Source of the DNA: an uncultured Prochlorococcus sp.
Lineage (GTDB): Bacteria > Cyanobacteriota > Cyanobacteriia > PCC-6307 > Cyanobiaceae
Length of the DNA stretch: 6,157 nt
Direction: 5' to 3'
Assembly: GCA_913041805.1 (NCBI GenBank)
Contig: CAJWIZ010000038.1
Coordinates: forward strand, 1-6,157
The notes below the pieces were generated by a model. That model made no database searches. It saw only the letters and a list, made by a program, of their open reading frames with translations, and was not told the origin of the DNA. Positions 1 through 6,085 of the stretch are shown piece by piece (the first letter of the stretch is position 1; the number at the start of each line of letters is the position of its first letter). A program made the translations under genes and the position numbers.

Positions 1-1
1 C

Positions 2-946
2 TCAGTAGAAGTTGATTTGGTGCGTTCCTATCTCCGTGATATTGGTCGCGTACCTTTGCTTTCTCATGAGCAGGAAATCACTTTGGGTAGACAAGTCCAA
101 GAGTTGATGTCTTTAGAGAAGATTGAGTCTGACTTGGCCGGAGAATTAGGGGAGGATCCCAGTTTTGAAGCTTTTGCAACCGCTGCTGATTTAACTACTG
201 CTCAGCTGAAGAGGAAGTTGAAAAGTGGTCGTCGTGCGAAAGAGAGAATGGTCGCAGCAAATTTGCGCTTGGTGGTCAGTGTTGCGAAGAAGTACACCAA
301 GCGGAATATGGAACTTTTGGATTTAATCCAGGAGGGAACGATTGGATTAGTACGCGGTGTTGAAAAATTTGACCCGACTCGTGGATATAAATTTTCAACA
401 TATGCCTATTGGTGGATTCGTCAGGGCATGACTCGAGCTATTTCAGAGAAAAGTAGAACGATTCGCTTGCCTATCCATATCACTGAGATGCTCAACAAAT
501 TGAAAAAGGGGCAACGAGAGTTGAGTCAGGAAATGGCCAGAACACCAACCCTGACTGAATTGGCTGAGTTTGTTGAGCTTCCGGAAGAGGATGTCAAAGA
601 GGTTATGTGTAGCGCACGTCAACCGATGAGTTTGCAAATGAATGTTGGGGATGGAGAGGAGACAATGCTGCTTGATTTACTTGCGGGGGATCAAGAGTTA
701 TTGAGTGAACAAATCGAGAATGATTGCATGAAAGGAGATTTGGAAACAATGCTTGAGCAGTTACCAGATCTGCAGTGTCGAGTTTTGAGAATGCGATACG
801 GAATGGATGGGGATGATCCAATGACTCTGACGGGAATTGGACGAATACTTGGCATTAGTAGAGATCGTGTTCGCAATCTTCAGAGAGATGCTTTAAAGGG
901 TATGCGCAGACTGGGCGATGCGATAGAAGATTATGTGATTTGTTGA
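2..946 (+). CDS. Sigma-70 family RNA polymerase sigma factor, cyanobacterial group 2 type (5'-partial)
   Basis: This is a primary-like alternative sigma factor that directs RNA polymerase core to promoters. The reading frame is open to the left edge, so the true start lies outside; the TTG at 17 is internal to conserved region 1.2 (VRSYLRDIGRVPLL) and is not a credible start. Counting residues from that TTG, region 2 spans about 71-145 and contains the core-binding and -10 motifs LDLIQEGTIGLVRGVEKFD and YKFSTYAYWWIRQGMTRAI; the glutamine and threonine used by sigma-70 to read the -10 element are present (Q136, T139). Region 3 follows at about 150-215 and region 4 at about 235-300, with a 4.2 helix-turn-helix at 268-292 (LTGIGRILGISRDRVRNLQR). 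Full regions 2, 3 and 4 with region 1.2 fit group 2 rather than ECF factors. Which paralogue it is, and whether it has region 1.1, cannot be told. Its stop overlaps the convergent hydrolase gene. Confidence 0.95.
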   Translation, partial: SVEVDLVRSYLRDIGRVPLLSHEQEITLGRQVQELMSLEKIESDLAGELGEDPSFEAFATAADLTTAQLKRKLKSGRRAKERMVAANLRLVVSVAKKYTKRNMELLDLIQEGTIGLVRGVEKFDPTRGYKFSTYAYWWIRQGMTRAISEKSRTIRLPIHITEMLNKLKKGQRELSQEMARTPTLTELAEFVELPEEDVKEVMCSARQPMSLQMNVGDGEETMLLDLLAGDQELLSEQIENDCMKGDLETMLEQLPDLQCRVLRMRYGMDGDDPMTLTGIGRILGISRDRVRNLQRDALKGMRRLGDAIEDYVIC

Positions 947-1872
947 ATCAAATCTAAGAGGATTTTGTTTACATCTTCAGGAGCCTCATCATGAGGGCAA
1001 TGTCCAGCACCAGGAATTATTTTTAGGGAACGTATACATTTGAATTTTCTAATCCATATTTTTGCTTCTTCAATTGGTTCCCATGGATCTTTTTCACCCC
1101 AAATTAGATGAACAGGGGTTTGTAAATCTGCAAGTATTTGTGGAGCAAGGTAGTCATCAAAAAGATTTATAAAACCTCGAAATGCTTCTTGTGCCCCTTT
1201 CCGTTTACTTGGCTTTTGAAGTAATTGAACTAGATCTTCATCAATATTTTTACCACTGGGGTAAGCCTGGCCAAGTACACGCTTGATGACTCTTGGATTG
1301 GCCGCATTGCGAAAAAGATTTTCACTTAGCCAACGTTGTCTAACAAGATTTTTTAACCATGGCCTAAACCAGCGCATCCATTTTGGCTGCTCGTTTAGTC
1401 GTTTATCGTCCATTGTTCTTTGGGCACAGTCAATTAGCACGACTGAAGAGCAACTGCCTTCCAGTAATTGGGAGCTGCGAAGAGCTATTACTCCTCCAAT
1501 TGAATTGCCGATGAGAATTACTGGTTTTTGGACAACTTCTCGACAAAAATCTGTGACTTGAGCTGCCCAAGAATCAAATCGATATCGAAAGTCTCCATTT
1601 TCGGGTTGATCTCCTTCCAACCGTGCTTTTGGTTGACTACTATCGCCAAAACCAATGAGATCAATTGCATAACAAATGGAGGTTTTGCCTAGCACTGGTT
1701 GATTGTGTCGCCAGTGCTCCTTACATGCGCCAAAGCCATGGATAAGAACTATTGCATGAGTTGAATTGTTGTTGGCACCAATGCAGTTCCAGGTAATTTT
1801 TAAGTTACGCCAAAGCCATGTCTTGCTTTTTTTAGCTGGTAAATCTGTTTCATTACCCATATTTTTCATCAT
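931..1872 (-). CDS. Alpha/beta-fold hydrolase, cyanobacterial/chloroplast type
   Basis: A 313-residue soluble alpha/beta hydrolase with no signal peptide or membrane segment. The oxyanion-loop motif HGFG is at 45-48, the nucleophile elbow GNSIGG at 122-127 (Ser124), the likely acid is Asp262 in WGEKDPW, and the catalytic histidine is His291 in GAGHCPHDEAPED. A helical cap lies between about 150 and 250. The triad order and spacing are normal and length is typical, so the enzyme should be active. The N-terminal WLWRNLKITW followed by HGFGACKEHWRHNQPVL resembles the cyanobacterial family related to plant pheophytinase-like hydrolases; that resemblance is from memory and the substrate is unknown. 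Two adjacent ATGs open the frame and a third lies at residue 5; I use the first, preceded by a weak AGG. The gene faces away from mutY across 35 bp, and its tail overlaps the sigma gene. Confidence 0.93.
   Translation of the reverse strand: MMKNMGNETDLPAKKSKTWLWRNLKITWNCIGANNNSTHAIVLIHGFGACKEHWRHNQPVLGKTSICYAIDLIGFGDSSQPKARLEGDQPENGDFRYRFDSWAAQVTDFCREVVQKPVILIGNSIGGVIALRSSQLLEGSCSSVVLIDCAQRTMDDKRLNEQPKWMRWFRPWLKNLVRQRWLSENLFRNAANPRVIKRVLGQAYPSGKNIDEDLVQLLQKPSKRKGAQEAFRGFINLFDDYLAPQILADLQTPVHLIWGEKDPWEPIEEAKIWIRKFKCIRSLKIIPGAGHCPHDEAPEDVNKILLDLIQQIT
937..954. terminator. Small inverted repeat over the sigma/hydrolase gene junction, possible weak bidirectional terminator
   Basis: GATTTG (937-942) and CAAATC (949-954) are perfect inverted copies separated by TTGAAT, centred on the sigma stop codon and within or just beside the 16-bp convergent overlap. 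The stem is only 6 bp with two G:C pairs, and neither strand has a clean T-run after it (the plus side has a loose T-rich stretch around 962-969). It is the only hairpin seen between the two gene tails, but a functional terminator role is a weak inference. Confidence 0.2.
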
Positions 1873-1907
1873 TTACCTATTTAGAGAGTTTTTTCCTTAT
1901 TGAGCTT
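1873..1907. promoter_or_regulatory. Divergent intergenic gap between the hydrolase gene and mutY
   Basis: Only 35 bp separate the two start codons, so any promoters for the divergent genes must overlap each other or lie inside the opposite coding region. The gap is A+T-rich. A weak AGG precedes the hydrolase ATG on the minus strand, and a GAG sits only 3 nt before the mutY ATG, too close to be a good Shine-Dalgarno site. No convincing -35/-10 pair is visible. The regulatory role is inferred from geometry alone. Confidence 0.4.
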
Positions 1908-3095
1908 ATGAAACAAAGTGCTGAAAAGAATTTTTTAGGGCTTTTATCTACGCCTGAAAACTTAGAAGTTGGTCAAAGTGGTTTGCTTAGTTGGTTTGCG
2001 GAAAATGGTCGTAAAGATATTCCTTGGAAGTTAAAAGATGATGGCAACTCTCCAAAGAATGGAGAATTATTGCTCCCATACGGTATTTGGATTGCTGAAG
2101 TGATGCTTCAGCAGACCCAATTCAATGTTGCTTTGCCTTATTGGAAAAAATGGATGGAGGTCTTTCCAACTTTGCTTGATCTGGGCAAGGCTTCTGAATC
2201 GAAAGTATTGCTTCTTTGGCAGGGTCTTGGTTATTACTCCAGAGCTCGGCGAATTCTTCAGGCAGCTGAACAATTGTTGGATTTAATAGGAGATGGTGAC
2301 CCTTTGGACCCAGTAGCTTGGCCTAATGACTTAGAGACATGGATCTCTCTACCAGGAGTAGGCCGCTCAACTGGGGCAAGTATCATCTCTTCGGCTTTTG
2401 ATCTTCCAGCTGCCCTCTTAGACGGAAATGTTAAGAGAGTCCTTGGGAGGATTTTTGCTATTTCTCAACCAGCTGCAAATTCCCTGCCTGAATTGTGGGC
2501 CATCAGTGAGAAATTACTTGATAGACAAAATCCACGGCATTTCAATCAGGCTTTAATGGATTTGGGTTCCTTGGTCTGTAAGCCACGCAATCCAAATTGT
2601 TGTAATTGTCCTTGGAAAAGCTTTTGCATTGTGTATTCTTCCGATCAAGTCAAGGATTTTCCTGTGAAACCTGTTGGCAAAACCTTACCTTTTGCAGTTA
2701 TAGGTGTAGGGATTGTTTTTAATCCTTCTGGAGAAGTATTGATTGACCAAAGGATAAAAAATGCATCGTTGGGAGGTTTGTGGGAATTTCCAGGAGGGAA
2801 GCAGGAACCCAAGGAAGCAATAGAGGTCACAATTGCTCGAGAATTAACTGAGGAATTAGGAATAGAGGTTCAAGTAGGAGAAAGATTGATTTCTTTTGAA
2901 CATTCATATAGTCATAAGAAGCTATGTTTTGTTGTTCATCTCTGTAAATGGCTGTCTGGTGAACCTCAACCTTTAGAAAGCCAGCAAATTCGATGGGTGA
3001 AACCTAATGAGCTTGTTGATTATCCATTCCCCGCAGCAAATGCAAAGATGATTTCTGCATTGAATCAATATTTGCAGAAAGAAAAGTGCACTTAG
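1908..3095 (+). CDS. mutY: A/G-specific adenine DNA glycosylase MutY with C-terminal MutT-like Nudix domain
   Basis: MutY removes adenine mispaired with 8-oxoguanine, preventing G:C to T:A transversions. The N-terminal HhH-GPD glycosylase domain spans about 24-240. It contains EVMLQQTQ with catalytic Glu64, GLGYYSRARR at 106-115, the helix-hairpin-helix LPGVGRSTGAS at 148-158, and LDGNVKRVLGR with Asp172. A 4Fe-4S ligand set C224-x6-C231-x2-C234-x5-C240 is complete. Residues about 260-390 form a Nudix-fold domain. Unlike in E. coli MutY, as I recall it, this domain keeps a full Nudix box matching G-x5-E-x7-RE-x2-EE-x-G-I at 297-319. It also has a MutT-like FPAAN near the C-terminus (374-378). 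The product may therefore both excise A opposite 8-oxoG and hydrolyse 8-oxo-dGTP; the second activity is inference. At 395 residues it is somewhat longer than E. coli MutY. The ATG at 1908 leaves about 20 residues before the domain, and no better start is seen. The sugar kinase gene follows after 14 bp. Confidence 0.97.
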   Translation: MKQSAEKNFLGLLSTPENLEVGQSGLLSWFAENGRKDIPWKLKDDGNSPKNGELLLPYGIWIAEVMLQQTQFNVALPYWKKWMEVFPTLLDLGKASESKVLLLWQGLGYYSRARRILQAAEQLLDLIGDGDPLDPVAWPNDLETWISLPGVGRSTGASIISSAFDLPAALLDGNVKRVLGRIFAISQPAANSLPELWAISEKLLDRQNPRHFNQALMDLGSLVCKPRNPNCCNCPWKSFCIVYSSDQVKDFPVKPVGKTLPFAVIGVGIVFNPSGEVLIDQRIKNASLGGLWEFPGGKQEPKEAIEVTIARELTEELGIEVQVGERLISFEHSYSHKKLCFVVHLCKWLSGEPQPLESQQIRWVKPNELVDYPFPAANAKMISALNQYLQKEKCT

Positions 3096-3109
3096 CTTAT
3101 TGGTAAACC

Positions 3110-4153
3110 ATGACTAACACTTTGATTAATCAATTTGAATCTTTACAACCGCCCCAAGTTATCTGTATTGGAGAAGCACTATTAGATCGTTTAGGTCCTT
3201 TAGGTGGGGACCCTTTGCTTGATAAGCCTGTAGAGGATCGCTTGGGTGGTGCACCCGCCAATGTTGCTTGTGGGTTGGCAAAATTAGGCAATAAAGCTGC
3301 TTTTTGTGGACGCTTGGGAGCAGATCTTATAGGAACAAATTTTCAGAATTTGTTCAATTCTAGAGGGGTGAATTTGCAGGGCTTGCAGATTGATGAACAT
3401 CGACCTAGTCGGATAGTTTTGGTACATCGAGATCAAGCTGGTGAAAGATCTTTTCAAGGATTTGTTGGAGACCTAGGTAAGGGGTTTGCTGATCAGGCAA
3501 TGTCATTAACTGATCTTTTGACAGAATTCCCAAAACTTGCTTCTACTGCTACTTGGTTATTGGTAGGCTCTATTCCTTTGGCAACTAAATCTTCTCAAGA
3601 AGCTTTGATATGGAGTATTGAAAAAGCACTAGAACTTGATATTAAATTAGCTATAGATATAAACTGGCGTTCGTCTTTTTGGGACCCTAAGAATATTACT
3701 GAGACCGGTCCAAATAAAATTGCATTAGCAAAAATTGCTCCAATATTAGAAAAATCTGATTTGCTAAAGCTTGCTAATGAAGAGGCGATCTGGTTTTTTA
3801 ATAATAATGATCCATCGATGATTTCTAGTTCATTACCTAAAAAACCAGATGTATTAATTACTGACGGCTCAAGGCCTGTCCGTTGGTGCATTGGTGGATT
3901 CTGTGGGGAATTAGAAGTTTTTGCCCCGCCTTCTGTTGTTGATACAACCGGTGCTGGTGATGCTTTTACTGCAGGTTTGCTTAATCAATTTTTGAAGCTT
4001 TCAGCAAAGCCTCAGGATCAAAAACAGGCAGAACAAGTAGTTCGATTTGCCGCTGCATGTGGTGCACTTGTATGTGGAGGTGCTGGAAGCATTGATCCCC
4101 AGCCAACTTATGACGAGGTCATCTCCTTTCTTTTAGAAGTTTCAGGTGGGTAG
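3110..4153 (+). CDS. PfkB/ribokinase-family sugar kinase, fructokinase-like
   Basis: This is an ATP-dependent cytoplasmic carbohydrate kinase of 347 residues. It has GEALLDRLG at 21-29 and the first PfkB signature region GGAPANVACGLAKLG at 46-60, where the sugar-binding lid begins. The fructokinase-typical strand DINWRSSFW is at 183-191. The second PfkB signature DTTGAGDAFTAGLL at 278-291 forms the anion hole with catalytic base Asp284. All key elements are intact and the length is slightly above the usual 300-330. The DxNWR-x2-FW motif favours fructokinase over ribokinase, adenosine kinase or 1-phosphofructokinase, but substrate specificity cannot be settled from sequence. The ATG at 3110 lies 14 bp after the mutY stop with only a weak GGT upstream, so it is probably translated from a mutY-pfkB message. 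Its 3' end overlaps the convergent tsaE by 46 bp. Confidence 0.93.
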   Translation: MTNTLINQFESLQPPQVICIGEALLDRLGPLGGDPLLDKPVEDRLGGAPANVACGLAKLGNKAAFCGRLGADLIGTNFQNLFNSRGVNLQGLQIDEHRPSRIVLVHRDQAGERSFQGFVGDLGKGFADQAMSLTDLLTEFPKLASTATWLLVGSIPLATKSSQEALIWSIEKALELDIKLAIDINWRSSFWDPKNITETGPNKIALAKIAPILEKSDLLKLANEEAIWFFNNNDPSMISSSLPKKPDVLITDGSRPVRWCIGGFCGELEVFAPPSVVDTTGAGDAFTAGLLNQFLKLSAKPQDQKQAEQVVRFAAACGALVCGGAGSIDPQPTYDEVISFLLEVSGG

Positions 4154-4656
4154 ATGTGTGCTAAGCGGCCTTCAGTGCTGCAAAAATCTATTTTGATTCT
4201 CAATGCATCTGGCAGGGCAAGACTTAGGCGCTCTGGCCATTCAAGAATTATTAGAGAGTCACACTCCTTTGCTTCTTCTTCTTCTTGTATAAACAATTCA
4301 TTGGCATCTTCATTCGTCTCTAGTCGGTAAAGGTCCAGATGAAAGAGAGGTACTCTGCCTGAGTAGTAATGCTGCGATAATGGAAAGGATGGACTAGTGA
4401 TAGGTTCATTGATGCCAAGGCCAAGTGCTATTCCTTTTACTAGAGAAGTTTTGCCTGCACCTAGAGGTCCTTCAAGCAGAATTAATTTGAAATCAGGAAA
4501 TTTGTTCAGAAGGATTTTCCCAAAGGCAATTGTTTCTTCGAGATTTTCAATCAGCCAGCATGAATCTGTAGATTGCCATTCCATCCAAAAAGAAGCTTCG
4601 ACCAATTTGTAGAAATTCTCTTTCTTTGTTTCTTTCTTCTTTGATTTTTTCATCAT
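4108..4656 (-). CDS. tsaE: tRNA threonylcarbamoyladenosine biosynthesis ATPase TsaE
   Basis: TsaE is the small P-loop ATPase that works with TsaB and TsaD to make t6A37 on ANN-decoding tRNAs. The Walker A motif GPLGAGKT is at 63-70, followed by the family motifs ITSPSFPL (86-93), HLDLYRL (106-112) and ILEWPERL (137-144), in the usual order. The start is unresolved. The longest frame opens with two adjacent ATGs (4656 and 4653) and gives 182 residues with a lysine-rich leader, [15 protein letters not shown]. An AAGGAG lies 11 nt upstream of 4656. Family alignment favours the ATG at residue 25 (position 4584), giving about 158 residues, beginning 9 residues before the conserved Trp34; that site has no Shine-Dalgarno match. 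The longest frame overlaps the ahcY start codon by 2 bp, another reason to doubt it. I report the longest frame with the shorter one as a strong alternative. The stop lies inside the pfkB-kinase 3' end. Confidence 0.93.
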   Translation of the reverse strand: MMKKSKKKETKKENFYKLVEASFWMEWQSTDSCWLIENLEETIAFGKILLNKFPDFKLILLEGPLGAGKTSLVKGIALGLGINEPITSPSFPLSQHYYSGRVPLFHLDLYRLETNEDANELFIQEEEEAKECDSLIILEWPERLSLALPDALRIKIDFCSTEGRLAHIYPPETSKRKEMTSS

Positions 4657-6085
4657 GATTTCTGTGTCTCCTTCTCTAATTACTTTGGCTGATTCTGTTG
4701 ATTACGTAGTGGCAGATGTTGGCTTGGCTGATTTTGGCCGTAAGGAGTTGAAGATTGCTGAAACTGAGATGCCTGGGTTGATGGCTCTTAGAGAGAAGTA
4801 TGGAAGTGATAAGCCTCTGCGAGGTGCTTCTATTGCAGGCAGCTTGCATATGACTATTCAGACAGGTGTTTTGATTGAGACATTGGTTGCTTTGGGTGCA
4901 AAAGTTCGATGGGCTTCATGCAATATCTTTTCTACTCAGGATCATGCAGCAGCAGCAATTGCTGCATCAGGGGTTCCAGTCTTTGCCGTGAAAGGTGAAA
5001 CACTTGATGAGTATTGGACTTACACCCATCGAATTCTTGAGTGGCCTGATGGAGAAGGGCCCAACATGATTCTTGATGATGGGGGGGATGCGACAGGATT
5101 GGTAATGCTTGGTAGTAAGGCGGAAAAGGATCTTTCCGTTCTAGACAATCCATCTAATGATGAAGAGGTCTCTTTATTTGCATCTATTAAAAACAAGTTA
5201 TTGAAAGATCCAGGTTTTTATTCTCGAATTAAGTCGAAGATTCAAGGTGTCACTGAGGAAACAACAACAGGAGTGGCTCGGCTTTATCAGATGCAGAAGA
5301 GCGGAGAACTTCCTTTTCCTGCGATAAATGTTAATGACTCAGTGACGAAGAGCAAATTCGATAATTTGTATGGATGTCGTGAGTCTTTGGTTGATGGCAT
5401 TAAGCGCGCTACAGATGTCATGGTTGCTGGCAAGGTAGCTCTAGTAATTGGCTATGGAGATGTAGGTAAAGGTTCAGCCCAATCATTACGAGGCTTGGGC
5501 GCAACAGTCATGATTGCAGAAATTGATCCAATTTGTGCTCTTCAGGCTGCTATGGAGGGTTATAGAGTTGTTCGTTTGGAGGAAGTGGTGAAAGATGTAG
5601 ATATTTTTGTAACTGCAACTGGGAATTTTCAGGTAATACGTCATGAGCATCTTATTTGTATGAAAGATGAGGCAATTGTTTGCAATATCGGACATTTTGA
5701 CAATGAGATTGATGTAGCTTCTTTGAGACAATATGAATGGGAGAATATTAAACCTCAGGTTGATCATATAACTCTTCCAAGTGGAAATAAGATTATCCTT
5801 CTTGCTGAGGGGAGGTTAGTTAATTTGGGATGTGCTACAGGTCATCCAAGTTTTGTAATGAGTAACTCATTTACTAACCAGGTTTTAGCTCAGATTGAAT
5901 TATTTAAGAAAGGTTCAAATTATTCTAATGAAGTCTATGTTTTGCCTAAAAGACTTGATGAAATGGTTGCTCGTTTACATTTAGAAAAAATAGGTGCCAA
6001 TTTGACTACATTAACTTCTATTCAGGCAGAATATATAAGTGTGCCTATTGAGGGTCCTTATAAACCTGAACATTATCGCTACTGA
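4655..6085 (+). CDS. ahcY: S-adenosylhomocysteine hydrolase (adenosylhomocysteinase)
   Basis: AhcY reversibly splits S-adenosylhomocysteine into adenosine and homocysteine using bound NAD, relieving product inhibition of methyltransferases in the methyl cycle. It is a cytoplasmic enzyme, normally a tetramer. The protein has 476 residues, the length I expect for picocyanobacterial members. Visible motifs are SLHMT (His65), [14 protein letters not shown] (89-102), DDGGD (Asp142), EETTTG (Glu202), [14 protein letters not shown] (Lys232, Asp236, Cys241), the NAD-binding [10 protein letters not shown] (266-275), [11 protein letters not shown] (His347), [16 protein letters not shown], and the C-terminal KPEHYRY that reaches the neighbouring subunit's NAD site. 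Between Asp142 and Glu202 it is about 35 residues longer than the animal enzyme, the usual bacterial/plant-type insertion. The ATG at 4655 fits family length but has no Shine-Dalgarno site; the 39 nt before it are almost all pyrimidine. It lies head-to-head with tsaE. Confidence 0.98.
   Translation: MISVSPSLITLADSVDYVVADVGLADFGRKELKIAETEMPGLMALREKYGSDKPLRGASIAGSLHMTIQTGVLIETLVALGAKVRWASCNIFSTQDHAAAAIAASGVPVFAVKGETLDEYWTYTHRILEWPDGEGPNMILDDGGDATGLVMLGSKAEKDLSVLDNPSNDEEVSLFASIKNKLLKDPGFYSRIKSKIQGVTEETTTGVARLYQMQKSGELPFPAINVNDSVTKSKFDNLYGCRESLVDGIKRATDVMVAGKVALVIGYGDVGKGSAQSLRGLGATVMIAEIDPICALQAAMEGYRVVRLEEVVKDVDIFVTATGNFQVIRHEHLICMKDEAIVCNIGHFDNEIDVASLRQYEWENIKPQVDHITLPSGNKIILLAEGRLVNLGCATGHPSFVMSNSFTNQVLAQIELFKKGSNYSNEVYVLPKRLDEMVARLHLEKIGANLTTLTSIQAEYISVPIEGPYKPEHYRY
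4668..4675 (-). promoter_or_regulatory. Shine-Dalgarno-like site for the longest tsaE frame
   Basis: Read on the minus strand this is AGAAGGAG, a good anti-16S match, ending 11 nt before the ATG at 4656 and 14 nt before the one at 4653, which is longer than the usual 5-9 nt. It coincides with the Ser-Pro-Ser codons 5-7 of ahcY, so it may be chance. It is the main sequence argument for the long form of TsaE. Confidence 0.3.

Noticed and set aside
17..19. TTG as the start codon of the sigma factor
   Set aside because: The frame is open upstream to base 2 and the TTG falls inside conserved region 1.2; group 2 sigma factors have more sequence before it, so the gene is simply cut by the window.
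1283..1561. 92-codon plus-strand frame inside the hydrolase gene
   Set aside because: It is antisense to a well-supported hydrolase covering its nucleophile region, has no recognisable motif, and looks like a shadow of that gene's codon pattern.
3595..3891. 98-codon minus-strand frame inside the sugar kinase gene
   Set aside because: It is fully contained opposite a conserved kinase, has low-complexity Ser-rich content and no domain.
4585..4654. SAH riboswitch upstream of ahcY
   Set aside because: The leader is a pyrimidine tract with no G-rich conserved core or stem pairing, and it overlaps tsaE coding sequence in the long form.
5486..5767. 93-codon minus-strand frame inside ahcY
   Set aside because: It lies opposite the NAD-binding domain of a highly conserved gene; the translated protein is rich in Ile, Asn, His and Ser with no motif.
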